Notes: generated by a model not told the origin, from the sequence alone. A stretch of DNA of 57,024 nucleotides from an uncultured Alphaproteobacteria bacterium (GCA_944391345.1 CALXTE010000012.1:1-57024); one strand, 5' to 3'; numbered from the stretch's first letter, positions 18,239 to 28,050 are shown. Numbers and translations: made by a program.

Positions 18239-18442
18239 TTATTCAATATCAAACCAAGTCATAGCTGTGGCTAATAAATGATTGTAGTCACCGGACATAG
18301 CTTCTTTCATGAATTGGTTGATTTCTTCTTGCGGGAGATGAGCTCTTTCCATAGCTCTTTTGCATAAGCCCAAAATCATAAATGCATTTCCGTCTTGTCC
18401 CGAAAGTTGAACGGTAATCTCGGGGTGTTTTATATTTGTCAT
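18239..18442 (-). CDS. Small conserved mobile-element protein
   Basis: A 67-residue protein containing EITVQLSGQDGNAFMILGLC and a C-terminal GDYNHLLATAMTWFDIE. I recognise this as a common small hypothetical on proteobacterial plasmids and phages, without a known function. AAAGGAGTAAAACA precedes the ATG. It is the first gene of the run with DUF3768 and the papain-like gene and is preceded by a hairpin terminator-like structure at 18468. Confidence 0.7.
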   Translation of the reverse strand: MTNIKHPEITVQLSGQDGNAFMILGLCKRAMERAHLPQEEINQFMKEAMSGDYNHLLATAMTWFDIE

Positions 18443-18467
18443 TGTTTTACTCCTTTAAAATAAAAAA

Positions 18468-18494
18468 AGAGCCTCAACACTGGGTTGAAGCTCT
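18468..18494 (-). terminator. Leader terminator upstream of the 18239-18442 gene
   Basis: On the minus strand AGAGCTTCAAC pairs with GTTGAGGCTCT, one mismatch inside, and is followed by TTTTTTTATTTT. The run of T precedes the start codon of the small conserved gene by about 20 nt. Its position inside a leader, not after a gene, suggests attenuation. Confidence 0.55.
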
Positions 18495-18566
18495 GTAAAC
18501 GTTACAATTTAGGTGGACGATATGTCCTATAACAAACTTATTTCCGCATTTGTAGGTTATGAACAT
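18474..18566 (-). CDS. Possible 30-residue leader peptide
   Basis: A minus-strand frame starts MFITYKCGNKFVIGH at 18566, preceded by GAGGGCGAT, and its stop codon falls within the second arm of the terminator hairpin at 18468-18494. Translation to the end would disrupt the hairpin. This is suggestive of a regulatory leader but unproven. The rest of the 18567-18815 gap holds one small TCTGCA/TGCAGA hairpin (about 18599-18620) and AT-rich DNA with no gene that I can see. Confidence 0.25.
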   Translation of the reverse strand: MFITYKCGNKFVIGHIVHLNCNVYRASTQC

Positions 18567-18815
18567 ATCGCCCTCACTTTCATACAATAAAAGTCCTTTC
18601 TGCATTAGCTATGGTGCAGACTAAACCTCTATCGAATTGTTAGTGAAATATAATAAAAACGAACGACGATAAAACGAATCGGTTCAATTTTTATTATATG
18701 TAATTATAACATATTTTGATATAAATTGCAAGTTAAAAATTGATAAAAATTAAGGAAAATCAATAAATTACATTATATTTTGACTTATAAATGAGTTTTG
18801 TTTTAGGAGTAAAAA

Positions 18816-18986
18816 ATGAGTAAATTTACGATAATTCGTAAAATTTAAGAACGCCTTATAAAACATATCACAAAAAAGAAGAGATACATCTGCCAATATT
18901 GCAGCCATAAAGCTTTTCAGCTATATAGTGGGAAATCTGCTCAATTCAAATCCGGCCCCCACCACTACATCGCTGCTGAGCATTGA
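18816..18986 (+). pseudogene. Broken copy of a 56-residue zinc-ribbon gene
   Basis: The frame begins MSKFTIIRKI after an AGGAG ribosome binding site, is stopped by TAA at codon 11, and then continues in the same frame with ERLIKHITKK, YICQYCSHKAFQLY and a final HHYIAAEH. It is clearly homologous, residue by residue, to the intact 56-residue gene at 28374-28544 (same total length, same end). The single nonsense codon makes it a pseudogene unless translation restarts. Both copies are on the plus strand and bracket the restriction-Gabija block. Confidence 0.75.
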
Positions 18987-19039
18987 GAAAATATTTATTT
19001 TAAAAGAAGATACAAGGAAAGCTTATAGAATAACATTCC

Positions 19040-19915
19040 TCAATGTTTTTCTTTTTTATTAAAACAACAACGGCATTTATTGCATATTTGAGGCTTTTTA
19101 AAATATTTGCAAGCAAATCTAATTCTATGCATAAGCTTTCTTTTCCATAGACACATGACACAATAAATATTAGGAGTTAGACACCAATACTCATCAAATT
19201 GTTCTTCTCTTTCTGCTATAAATTGTTTATTTTTTTTATCATGAATATACTTATCTAGTTTAGCTTCCAATTCATAATTTTCCACTAATCCTTCGTAATA
19301 ATGTATATTAAAATATTTCTCATATCCTTTAATAAGTTCTTTATTCAAGTAATAAAATCTTGCGATTAAATGTTCAAAATCATCATATAAGAACTGGAAG
19401 CTTTTTTTCAAATTTTCATAACCACTTTCAAAGCTTTTATCTTTAGATATATATGCATAACGGATGTCATAAACGCTTTTATAATAATCATCCAACACAC
19501 AAAAAACCGTAGCTGTCACTTTAGCTAATAGCGCAAATTCAGTTGGGAAACATCTATTATAAGAATTCAAAAAACAACATTCATTAACATCAAACATAAA
19601 ATAACTATCCGGCTTATAAGATGTTTTGAGTGCGTCCAAATAGTTATTTTCTTCAAAAGCTTTTTTTATTTCATCTAAATAAACTTCTTTGTAAACGCAT
19701 AAACTATTTAAAGACAATGCAATTTGATTAGATATTTTGGAGTAACTTTCCACTTCTTGCTTTTTATCTTTCTGCCGTTCTTTACGCTGACTATACCAAT
19801 ACGCCAAATGAGCACCTAAAAAAACCGCAAATAAAGTTACTCCTGCATCCACAAAATTTATCTCTTGAGCTTTTTCACCTAGATTTACATCCATATTTGC
19901 AATATCAATATTCAA
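19040..19915 (-). CDS. Membrane-anchored protein, unknown, third gene of the RM operon
   Basis: A 291-residue protein with one N-terminal membrane helix (VDAGVTLFAVFLGAHLAYWY, near residues 22-41), followed by charged sequence and a long helical cytoplasmic part. The C-terminus is cysteine-rich (CNKCRCCFNKKEKH), a possible metal-binding tail. I do not recognise the family. It follows the HEPN-like gene by 33 nt and the type IIG enzyme before that, all on the minus strand, so it is probably the last gene of that operon. A membrane effector of a defence system is one idea, not shown by sequence. Confidence 0.55.
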   Translation of the reverse strand: MNIDIANMDVNLGEKAQEINFVDAGVTLFAVFLGAHLAYWYSQRKERQKDKKQEVESYSKISNQIALSLNSLCVYKEVYLDEIKKAFEENNYLDALKTSYKPDSYFMFDVNECCFLNSYNRCFPTEFALLAKVTATVFCVLDDYYKSVYDIRYAYISKDKSFESGYENLKKSFQFLYDDFEHLIARFYYLNKELIKGYEKYFNIHYYEGLVENYELEAKLDKYIHDKKNKQFIAEREEQFDEYWCLTPNIYCVMCLWKRKLMHRIRFACKYFKKPQICNKCRCCFNKKEKH

Positions 19916-19948
19916 TTAAAAACTCCAAGCTATATTGTAAAAATTTAT

Positions 19949-20449
19949 TCAAAAAATATCATGTTTTGATAAATAAGAAGAATCTTGTGAATTTAAAAGT
20001 TCCGATAAAGTATCAAAAGCCCAACATATTAATTCAATATTGTCAGGAGAAGTTTCTTTATTTCCATGAAAAAAGTTATTTCTTATACTGTATAAAACTT
20101 TGGCATAATTATCTATATTAGAATCTTTTGGTTGATTTCTATAATATATATCCCCCATATCCGTACACATAGCTATTCTTGCACTTCCTTCCCGTTTTCC
20201 TCCAGAAATTCGAGAAAAACTGTCGATAAAATCATTTTTTACCTCGCTGTATTGTGTCAATAATCTATTTGCCAAAAAACTTTGAATTTGTAGTAACTTG
20301 TAAGATTCTTTAATAGTATCATTTTGAGTTTCTACCCATTGAGATACACTTTCATCAAAATCCATCCACAGTAAGATAAAACCTAAAACTTTTTTAGATT
20401 GTCCATCATTTTGGGATATAAATTTGAACCACTCTTTACTATTCATCAA
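19949..20449 (-). CDS. HEPN-like protein downstream of the restriction enzyme
   Basis: A 166-residue helical protein. Near residue 131 it has VLYSIRNNFFHGNK, an R-x4-H motif in the context SIRNNFFHG, typical of the HEPN/apea-type fold; many such proteins are RNases. It starts at 20449, 22 nt after the end of the type IIG gene. The rest (SVSQWVETQNDTIKESYKLL, FIDSFSRISGGKREG) is not recognised. Its conserved coupling to a restriction-modification gene suggests a role in the same defence unit, possibly as a toxin if restriction fails; that is inference. Confidence 0.55.
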   Translation of the reverse strand: MMNSKEWFKFISQNDGQSKKVLGFILLWMDFDESVSQWVETQNDTIKESYKLLQIQSFLANRLLTQYSEVKNDFIDSFSRISGGKREGSARIAMCTDMGDIYYRNQPKDSNIDNYAKVLYSIRNNFFHGNKETSPDNIELICWAFDTLSELLNSQDSSYLSKHDIF

Positions 20450-20471
20450 ATTTTCTCTAGCATATTAGTAT

Positions 20472-23400
20472 CTAAACATTTTCCTCTATGATTTTAATTT
20501 CTTCTTCAGTAAGATTATATAGTTTATAAAACAATGCATCCAACTTAGATTGTAAATTCACAACACTAGAAATTACATCTTGATCTTTATAATCATTCGA
20601 ATTTTTTATTTCTAAAATGTTTTCAACCAACAATAAAATATCATTTTTATCTTCCTCTGATAAATTAGGACAAGGAATTGAGTTTATCATATCAGGAGTA
20701 TAACTAATTCCCCCACAATAGCTTGATGATAAATTTTTTTCTTTAAGATAAAAGGTGCTAATTTTGCTATTAATAATGGCCGAAATTATTTTTAATTTTT
20801 GTTCATCATTATTACATATAATAATTGTTGATTTACCTGGAATTATATTACCACACACATCTATACATGCATCTAGCAATGTTAAACCTTTAATAATTAA
20901 TTTAGGTGCATAGCTTTTTGAATTATATGAATTTTTAAATACCTTATTAAATTCACTCTTGAAAACCACAGGACATTCATAATGTTTCTTAAGATATGTC
21001 GTTGTTTTTCTTCCCCATTTATTAGTATATTTATCAATCGTTCCTGTATTTATAAATTTTAACATTGTATCTTCATCAAAATACTTATTGTCTTCCAATA
21101 TATTTTGTAACAAATAAGCATCTGATGTTGCACAAGCATTTTCAGCTTTAAGATTGTATGCATCAGAAATGGAGCTATTAGCTGAAAGCTTTTCCAACAA
21201 ATTAATATACTTTGAAAAAATAAAATCAATTGGTTGAATTGGATCAACTTTAGACTTGCATACAGTATTACAAACTATTTCTTTTTTAGAGGTAAAGTGA
21301 GAAGCCTCGATATAATTACTTTTCTGTTTAGATATAAAAGATAGTATTGAATCAACAGTTGCAGAATCAAAAACAGAATGCCCAGCTCGCAAAATTTTAT
21401 ATATATATCCCATCAAGAAGCACCTCATCTCTGCTCCAAAAGGCTTAGCAAGCCACTTATCTGGAGATATATAAGACATACAACCTGTACTTTTTATTAA
21501 ATTAAATGCCAAATTAAAAAATGGAATATAAATATCCCAATTCCCTTTGGCAAAACTATAATGTTTTAAAATATACTCTCGCTCTGGCTGCATACCATTC
21601 AGAACCATTGTTTCGGAATCAATATAAGGCGGATTACCTATGACAACATCAAAGCCTTGAAATTTACCATCTTCATCCAGCATTTCTGGAAATTCCAGCA
21701 TCCATTCCATCGAATTTTTATAAATAGGATCATCAAAACTATCTCCCCAAACAAGAAGTTTAGTATTTTTACGTAACTTATTTATCTGTTCATCAAACTT
21801 TTCTCTTTCATTTATTGTTTTGGCTCTTTTTTTCAAGACTTCCAGTTTTTTTAGTTGTTTATTAATGTCTTTTTGTTCTTTTGTTTCTGCCACCAAAACA
21901 TTTTCAACAACAGAATACAATTTCTTTTTTATTTCCGCTAATTTTAAATTAATTTCTTTTTTCTTATTTTTATCACCAGTACGTTTATATTCCGCAACTA
22001 GTAGTTTATAAGCTTTGATATTTTCTTTTTGCTCTTTAGAACCTTGTTGGACAATGGCTTTACCAACTTGAACTGAATATTTACTAACCAAAGAATTTCC
22101 AGTTTTAATATTGATATCAATATTAGGTAAAACTTCCATATCATTGCTATTATCTATATAATAAGTGTTTTTTAATAATTCTATCCATAAGCGCAATTGA
22201 CAAATATAAACGGATTTAGGATTAATATCCACAGCGAATAAACAATTTTCAATAATTGTACGTTTTTCTTTAAATAGTGCTTTTTGAATTTGATGTGTAG
22301 TTCTGTCTTTACGTTTATATGCATATGGCACATCATTTTGATTAAAGACGACCAATGTGTCATCAAAAATTTCAATCGTATTATTAATTTTGTTACCTTC
22401 ATCATCAAACAATATTCCTAAATACGACTTGAGATAGATTATATGATTAAGGACAGAAACTAAAAAGTGTCCAGAACCAACAGCTGGATCACAAATCCGT
22501 AAAGAATTTATGACATCATTATATTTTTGAGCTATGTCTTTAGAATATATATTACCAATATAATTCTTGATTTCTCTTATATTTGCTGCAGAAATTTCAA
22601 AAGTACTATTAAATTTATCAACGACAGCTTTTTCTATACATTCTTTAGCCATATATTCAGTAATAAATCCAGGAGTATAAAATGATCCATCTTTATAACC
22701 ATTTAACTTCTCAAAAATTAACCCTAAGACCGCGGAGTTAATTATGTCTCTATTTTCCTCGGTTATTAAGTTATCGTTGGTTCCTGATGAAAAATCATAA
22801 CTTTCAAGAAAATCAAGTAAATATTTTAATAATCTTTCTTCTGTTTTGTTTTTATATTCAGCCCAGTGCCTTAAATTTGATGATTTATATAACCTTATTT
22901 TGCAATTATTATTTAAAGCAGTAATATTAATGTATTTTAATTCCATATTGCTTTTTTCAAATAAAGAGCTATTCAAATATGGAATATTGATTGTTGCTTC
23001 TTCATCATTGCGATCTTCAATTTTTTTGCCCAGAATAGAAAAAAATAATTTATTCAATTCGTCAAAATCTGTAACTTTATCAGATGTAATGAATTTAAAA
23101 TTCTTATCATCATTAAAATCAACTAATTGAGATTCAAACAATTTAAGAAACAGTATTCTATTCAACCATGTTATTATTAGTTCAAAAGCAATATTAACTG
23201 CAGCTTCGCCAGAAATATCTTTTTGTTCTTCTAATTGATTAATTGTCTCATTTATTAAACCTTGTCCATTCACTATAGGTTTAATAAGTTTTTTACTATT
23301 TTCACTAACTTCTTCTAGTCCCAATATATAAAGGAGCTCATCATAAAATTTTTTATTCAGTTGATTGGAATCTTTAGGACTATATTCATTTAACAAAAAG

Positions 23401-24107
23401 TCGGGATGAAAAAGCTTATACACATAAAGTAAAGTTCTAATAGCCTTATCTTTTATATCAACATTATTCAAATCAAAGTTTTTAATTCTTTTCTCTAAAT
23501 ATCTTAAATCGAACCATGCAAATTGAAATGTAAGATTTTCTCTAGAAATGATATCTGCTATTGCTTTATATATTTCCTTTGTATTCTGGAGATACAAATC
23601 TCCTTGAATGCTGTCATAACATATTTTTTCCAGCGATTTGTGCTGAAATTGGGAGGGGTTAAAGATATAATAGCTTAGACCATTACTAATAATAATATTC
23701 TTGATATGATAATTTCCTTTGTGCTTTTCTTCATAAAAATACAATATTGCTTCATGAAGCGCCTTTTTATTTAAATTATCATATGTTATCATCTCTGCGG
23801 TATTAGATGGCTTCTTAAATTCCATTATAACTTCAATATTATCATTCTTCTTTATTGCATAATCAATTCGTTCAAAAGAATTTATCTGAATATCTTTTCG
23901 GTTTGCATAGAAAGTATCTTTAATAAAATTGACAACAATATTTTTCATGTTTTCTTCAGTTGCATTGTTTTCGATGGCTTCAAGAATTTGGGCATATGCA
24001 ATTTTTATATTTTTGAGATACTTTATAAAATCAGCTCTTTCAATTTTATGACTAACATAAGATTTATGATTAGTTTTAAGATAATCTTTTAATTGTATTC
24101 TAGCCAT
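20472..24107 (-). CDS. Type IIG-like restriction-modification enzyme (Eco57I/COG1002 type)
   Basis: A 1211-residue single-chain endonuclease/methyltransferase. The N-terminal part has a PD-(D/E)xK-like signature (ERIDYAIKKND...VIMEFKKPS, near residues 79-101). The adenine methyltransferase core includes NGYKDGSFYTPGFITEYMAKE near residue 467, motif I CDPAVGSGHFLV near residue 538 and motif IV VVIGNPPYIDS near residue 826. A C-terminal region resembles a target-recognition domain. Such enzymes methylate and cut near one site using SAM. It is the first gene of a minus-strand operon with the HEPN-like and membrane genes. The 24108-24316 stretch upstream holds its promoter and no gene. Confidence 0.85.
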   Translation of the reverse strand: MARIQLKDYLKTNHKSYVSHKIERADFIKYLKNIKIAYAQILEAIENNATEENMKNIVVNFIKDTFYANRKDIQINSFERIDYAIKKNDNIEVIMEFKKPSNTAEMITYDNLNKKALHEAILYFYEEKHKGNYHIKNIIISNGLSYYIFNPSQFQHKSLEKICYDSIQGDLYLQNTKEIYKAIADIISRENLTFQFAWFDLRYLEKRIKNFDLNNVDIKDKAIRTLLYVYKLFHPDFLLNEYSPKDSNQLNKKFYDELLYILGLEEVSENSKKLIKPIVNGQGLINETINQLEEQKDISGEAAVNIAFELIITWLNRILFLKLFESQLVDFNDDKNFKFITSDKVTDFDELNKLFFSILGKKIEDRNDEEATINIPYLNSSLFEKSNMELKYINITALNNNCKIRLYKSSNLRHWAEYKNKTEERLLKYLLDFLESYDFSSGTNDNLITEENRDIINSAVLGLIFEKLNGYKDGSFYTPGFITEYMAKECIEKAVVDKFNSTFEISAANIREIKNYIGNIYSKDIAQKYNDVINSLRICDPAVGSGHFLVSVLNHIIYLKSYLGILFDDEGNKINNTIEIFDDTLVVFNQNDVPYAYKRKDRTTHQIQKALFKEKRTIIENCLFAVDINPKSVYICQLRLWIELLKNTYYIDNSNDMEVLPNIDINIKTGNSLVSKYSVQVGKAIVQQGSKEQKENIKAYKLLVAEYKRTGDKNKKKEINLKLAEIKKKLYSVVENVLVAETKEQKDINKQLKKLEVLKKRAKTINEREKFDEQINKLRKNTKLLVWGDSFDDPIYKNSMEWMLEFPEMLDEDGKFQGFDVVIGNPPYIDSETMVLNGMQPEREYILKHYSFAKGNWDIYIPFFNLAFNLIKSTGCMSYISPDKWLAKPFGAEMRCFLMGYIYKILRAGHSVFDSATVDSILSFISKQKSNYIEASHFTSKKEIVCNTVCKSKVDPIQPIDFIFSKYINLLEKLSANSSISDAYNLKAENACATSDAYLLQNILEDNKYFDEDTMLKFINTGTIDKYTNKWGRKTTTYLKKHYECPVVFKSEFNKVFKNSYNSKSYAPKLIIKGLTLLDACIDVCGNIIPGKSTIIICNNDEQKLKIISAIINSKISTFYLKEKNLSSSYCGGISYTPDMINSIPCPNLSEEDKNDILLLVENILEIKNSNDYKDQDVISSVVNLQSKLDALFYKLYNLTEEEIKIIEENV

Positions 24108-24316
24108 TTTGCACCTTATTATTTCTATAGTTACTCAATCTGCACCTAAAGTGTTTTTTCATTACTATCATACAATTATTTAAAGAGCAACTTTTATTGC
24201 ATAAATACATTTTTCTAGTCTTAAATAATAAAAAAATATCATTCATAACAAGTTAAAATGTCCTTAAAAACATCCTCTAAAAACTGGATAAGTCTATATC
24301 TACTATTTAATTATAA

Positions 24317-26170
24317 TTATCCTATTTCATCTATAACCCAACCAGTTTCTTGTAATTCACTCTTCACCTTTTCTTGTAATCTCGATTTTTGAATAGCTAG
24401 ACACAATAAATGACGCGGACGAGATACTGCCACATAATCAAGTTCTTTTTTTAGTTTACTATATGAGGACTTAGCGGGATTAGTAAAAAAATAACTCAAA
24501 TCATATCTATGATATTTGGTTTCAAGAACTAATGTAGAATCGTGAGTTTCACCTTTAACACTATGGATAGTTCCTATCTTTATTTTTACTCCATTTGAAC
24601 ATTTGTATGTGTTTAATTCTGCATTATATCTATTTACATCTGTTTGTGAGAATTCATCATAAGAAAGAAAATCATTATCTTCGGTATTTAATATAGAAAG
24701 TAAATTTTGTTTTATTTCATCCCATTCTGATGTATTAGGGTATCTATTTACCATACAGCCATAAAATATTTGATATAAAGCATCTTTCTTGTTTGTTTCC
24801 TTAAGTTTTTCAATAAAAGAATTTTTTGAAATAGTTTGTCCACTATTTCTTAAGAGCGTAATACATGCATCTATAAAATAATTATAACAATTTTCTTTGC
24901 TAGTTTTACATAATTTAATTACATCCATAAAATGTGTTGGTTTGAATTTTAGATTTGTTTTACTTTTATCAAAATCATTCCAGTAATGTTTAATTGTTAA
25001 ATCACCCTCTCCTTCTTTTTCTCTGCCAACAATACCCACTGCTTTGTGAATTAAATTTTCATCTAAATGTCCGTATTCTTCTAAAATTATTTCGCCATAC
25101 TTTTCTAGCACCTGACAAGAAGGAGTATTGTATAAAATTATGTGATGCTTAAATTCTGTGCTTTTTCCTAAATATGATAAAAATTTTTCTTCTTGGGAAA
25201 TTCGAAATTTTGTAGCGGCTAGTGGATTTTCCTCATCTTTTCGAACTTTAAAAAATTCAATAAATTTACAACTATTATTAAATCTATTTGAGTTATTTAT
25301 TTCATAAGAAAACTCTCCGATTTGTTTAGTATTATATGTTTTATTTGGTTGTTCCATATTGTTACTATTGGAAAATATTGCTTGGTCAGGATCTCCAAAC
25401 CGTTGCATAATTGCTTCATCTTTAAATATTGAACATAGCAACTCATCTTGAAATTGTTGTGTATCTTGCATCTCATCAATAAACACAAAAGGAAATCTTT
25501 TCACTAAATCACCTTTTAATTGCACACTAATGTAAGATGCAAAATTATACATCTCTTTATATTTGATTATGCCATCCCTTAGTATTGATTTTTTTACTGA
25601 TTCTATTTTTTTTCTCCAGCTTTCAGCAATTTTTTTATCTGTGTCAAGATTTTCAATTTTTAACTCATTGTTTTCTAGATAAAAATTTAAACTATAAACA
25701 TATTCATCTTGTTTATTACCTTTGCACCTTAGATATCTATACACCCCATTTTTTGAATTCTTAAATTTTTCAAAAAAGATTTCATCATTAACAGCTTCAA
25801 TTTGTAATCCACAACTTCTTAATAACGGTAAGGCTAGATATTTATCTACAAAGTCTTGAATTGTACCTACAAAATGAGGATATTTGGTAAATTTATATCC
25901 TGCCGGATGTTTTTGTAAAACTTTCAAAATCTCATCTTTAGCAACATTGGTATGAGATAGAACACAAATGCCACGATCTATATCTTTCCATTTTTTAGCC
26001 AATAATAATAATTTACATCCGAGTAATGTAGTTTTTCCACTTCCGGGACAAGCTTGCACATCAATACTCGTGTTATCTTTTAAGACAGCTCTTCGTTTTT
26101 CATCAAACTCTAATGATAATTCTTCTTCAATTGTATTTATATCATCATTAGTAATTTCAATATCTAGCAT
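24317..26170 (-). CDS. gajB: Gabija helicase subunit GajB (UvrD-like)
   Basis: A superfamily 1A helicase of 617 residues. Motif I is QACPGSGKTTLLGCK near residue 40, motif II FVFIDEMQDTQQFQDEL near residue 220, motif III-like RFGDPDQAIFSNSN, a late motif KIGTIHSVKGETHDST near residue 529, and motif VI YVAVSRPRHLLCLA near residue 588. It lies 14 nt downstream of the gajA OLD nuclease gene on the same strand. This pair defines Gabija, an anti-phage system in which GajA cuts DNA and GajB senses or unwinds DNA ends. At 617 residues it is longer than the best-studied GajB (about 490). Confidence 0.88.
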   Translation of the reverse strand: MLDIEITNDDINTIEEELSLEFDEKRRAVLKDNTSIDVQACPGSGKTTLLGCKLLLLAKKWKDIDRGICVLSHTNVAKDEILKVLQKHPAGYKFTKYPHFVGTIQDFVDKYLALPLLRSCGLQIEAVNDEIFFEKFKNSKNGVYRYLRCKGNKQDEYVYSLNFYLENNELKIENLDTDKKIAESWRKKIESVKKSILRDGIIKYKEMYNFASYISVQLKGDLVKRFPFVFIDEMQDTQQFQDELLCSIFKDEAIMQRFGDPDQAIFSNSNNMEQPNKTYNTKQIGEFSYEINNSNRFNNSCKFIEFFKVRKDEENPLAATKFRISQEEKFLSYLGKSTEFKHHIILYNTPSCQVLEKYGEIILEEYGHLDENLIHKAVGIVGREKEGEGDLTIKHYWNDFDKSKTNLKFKPTHFMDVIKLCKTSKENCYNYFIDACITLLRNSGQTISKNSFIEKLKETNKKDALYQIFYGCMVNRYPNTSEWDEIKQNLLSILNTEDNDFLSYDEFSQTDVNRYNAELNTYKCSNGVKIKIGTIHSVKGETHDSTLVLETKYHRYDLSYFFTNPAKSSYSKLKKELDYVAVSRPRHLLCLAIQKSRLQEKVKSELQETGWVIDEIG

Positions 26171-26184
26171 AAATATATCCTTTA

Positions 26185-28050
26185 TTAATCAATCTTTTCT
26201 GAACTTAATGGAGTAGAAGGAATAATATATTCAAATGCATCCAGAATATATTGTGGTAATTTACCTTTTAATTCTTTAGATTTTTCAGTATAATCATTTT
26301 TTAGAATTTCAGCCAATTGATATGCACAATCTGTCTTATTTATTTGAGCAAAAATCTGGGCTGCAATTTCATCTTTTGTTCCCGTTATATTTGCTAATGC
26401 ATCATCAATATCTTTCTTTTTTATTTCAGGATTGGACGCCATAAATACTTCTTTTTTTAGACCTGCTTTTATTAAGCTGTACTCAAATGTCCACTCATCA
26501 GAAACAAAGACCCGAACATTTTGAGCTTCTATATCTATATCTTTATATTTTTTCAACTCCTTTATTTTATCATCTATTTGTTTTTTTCTCTCTTTTTTAT
26601 CTTCTGCAAGCCAATAATTCTTATTGTTTTCTTTTCTTGTTTTAATTTTGTATTTTTCAGCTTCTTGGGGCCATAAATCTAAATCTCTAAGACATGCAAC
26701 TTTAATATTCATCCAATCTTGCTTATTATCTGCTTTTTTCCTTTGAAAAATTTTTGCATATCTTTGAAAAGCTGTATTTTTTACATTTATAATTGACACA
26801 CCATAGTCTTCCAAGTTTTTACCTAAGATTGAAGCTATTGTCGGTAGTAAAATCTCTTCTGCATCACCTTCTACAAAGATTAAGCCTTTTGCAAAAAATA
26901 GATTTGCTTTGGTCACATCTAAAAATTTTTCTAAAAAAACATAATCATCATCCTCTAAGCACGTTTCTCCTTTTCTTAACGAATAAACTCGTCCTCCGTT
27001 CATTATAAAAATACTTTCTAAGTTGGCTTTAGACGCTAAATTGGGACTATGCGTTGATATTATTGATTGAACTGAACCTGTAGATTGTTCTCCTATTTCT
27101 CTAAGAAAATTTAACAACTTCATTTGTAACTGAGGATGGAGGTGTGCTTCTGGTTCTTCTATTAATAAAGTTGGAAGATTTTGCATCTTGTCTTGTTCTA
27201 ACAACAATAATTCCGTTGCCATAAATAATATATTATTAAATCCTAGTCCTTGTTTCCCTTTTGAATCTTCATAGTGTATACTTAACTTTTCCAGTACATC
27301 TTTTAAAAACTTACGCTGCTCTGATGGAGTCATATCATCAAAGTTTTTATCATCAAGAATATTTATTACTGTATCGTGCTCTACATCTTTGAATATCAGA
27401 TTTTTTATATACTTGTTCGTAATGTTATCTTTAATCTTAGAAATACTTTTATTTTGTATAACAGAATGATTAGCTTCAACTATTTTATCAATTAATTCTT
27501 GTATATTCTTTTTATTATCATCTGTATTTTTGAACTCTTGGCAACCAAGTAACACTTGAGATAAGCGTGAACCTCTGCCACTACTTAATTCTGCTTCTGC
27601 ATCTCTCAAAGGTTTTAAATAAGTTGTCGATAGGAAATCTCTTATTTCACGTTCGATAAGAGTTCCTTTTGCATTTTTTCCAGATTTTATGTCTGTCCTA
27701 ATATATACTTGACCATTCCTTTCAATATCTGTTTTCTGGCATAATAAATTTATATATAAACAACTTTTATCATTTTCAAAAGTTAAGTGTTCTATAAATT
27801 TATAAGCAAAATCATCCACATCTTCAAATTTTATAGATATGGAAAAATTGTCACAATTATTATGGAAATCCTCAGTTTTTATTTTAGTCCATTCTGCAGA
27901 ATTTGTATCTAAAGTGTATCTAATCGCGTCAATTAATGCAGTTTTACCTGAATTATTCTCTCCAATTAAAAGATTCATTCCTTTATTTAACGTTATTTTT
28001 AATTCATCAAATATTCTAAAATTTTTTATTTCTATATCTGTAATATGCAT
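26185..28050 (-). CDS. gajA: Gabija nuclease subunit GajA (OLD family ATPase-TOPRIM)
   Basis: A 621-residue class 2 OLD protein. The ABC-type ATPase half starts IKNFRIFDELKITLNKGMNL with Walker A IGENNSGKTALIDAI near residues 32-46, Walker B LLIEEPEAHLHPQLQ near residue 293 and ISTHSPNLAS near residue 332. The C-terminal TOPRIM nuclease half has LIFVEGDAEEILLP near residue 389 and VACLRDLDLW near residue 454. GajA assembles as a tetramer that nicks DNA and is inhibited by nucleotides. It is first in the gajAB operon. Divergently upstream lie repeats and a 56-residue zinc-ribbon gene. Confidence 0.9.
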   Translation of the reverse strand: MHITDIEIKNFRIFDELKITLNKGMNLLIGENNSGKTALIDAIRYTLDTNSAEWTKIKTEDFHNNCDNFSISIKFEDVDDFAYKFIEHLTFENDKSCLYINLLCQKTDIERNGQVYIRTDIKSGKNAKGTLIEREIRDFLSTTYLKPLRDAEAELSSGRGSRLSQVLLGCQEFKNTDDNKKNIQELIDKIVEANHSVIQNKSISKIKDNITNKYIKNLIFKDVEHDTVINILDDKNFDDMTPSEQRKFLKDVLEKLSIHYEDSKGKQGLGFNNILFMATELLLLEQDKMQNLPTLLIEEPEAHLHPQLQMKLLNFLREIGEQSTGSVQSIISTHSPNLASKANLESIFIMNGGRVYSLRKGETCLEDDDYVFLEKFLDVTKANLFFAKGLIFVEGDAEEILLPTIASILGKNLEDYGVSIINVKNTAFQRYAKIFQRKKADNKQDWMNIKVACLRDLDLWPQEAEKYKIKTRKENNKNYWLAEDKKERKKQIDDKIKELKKYKDIDIEAQNVRVFVSDEWTFEYSLIKAGLKKEVFMASNPEIKKKDIDDALANITGTKDEIAAQIFAQINKTDCAYQLAEILKNDYTEKSKELKGKLPQYILDAFEYIIPSTPLSSEKID

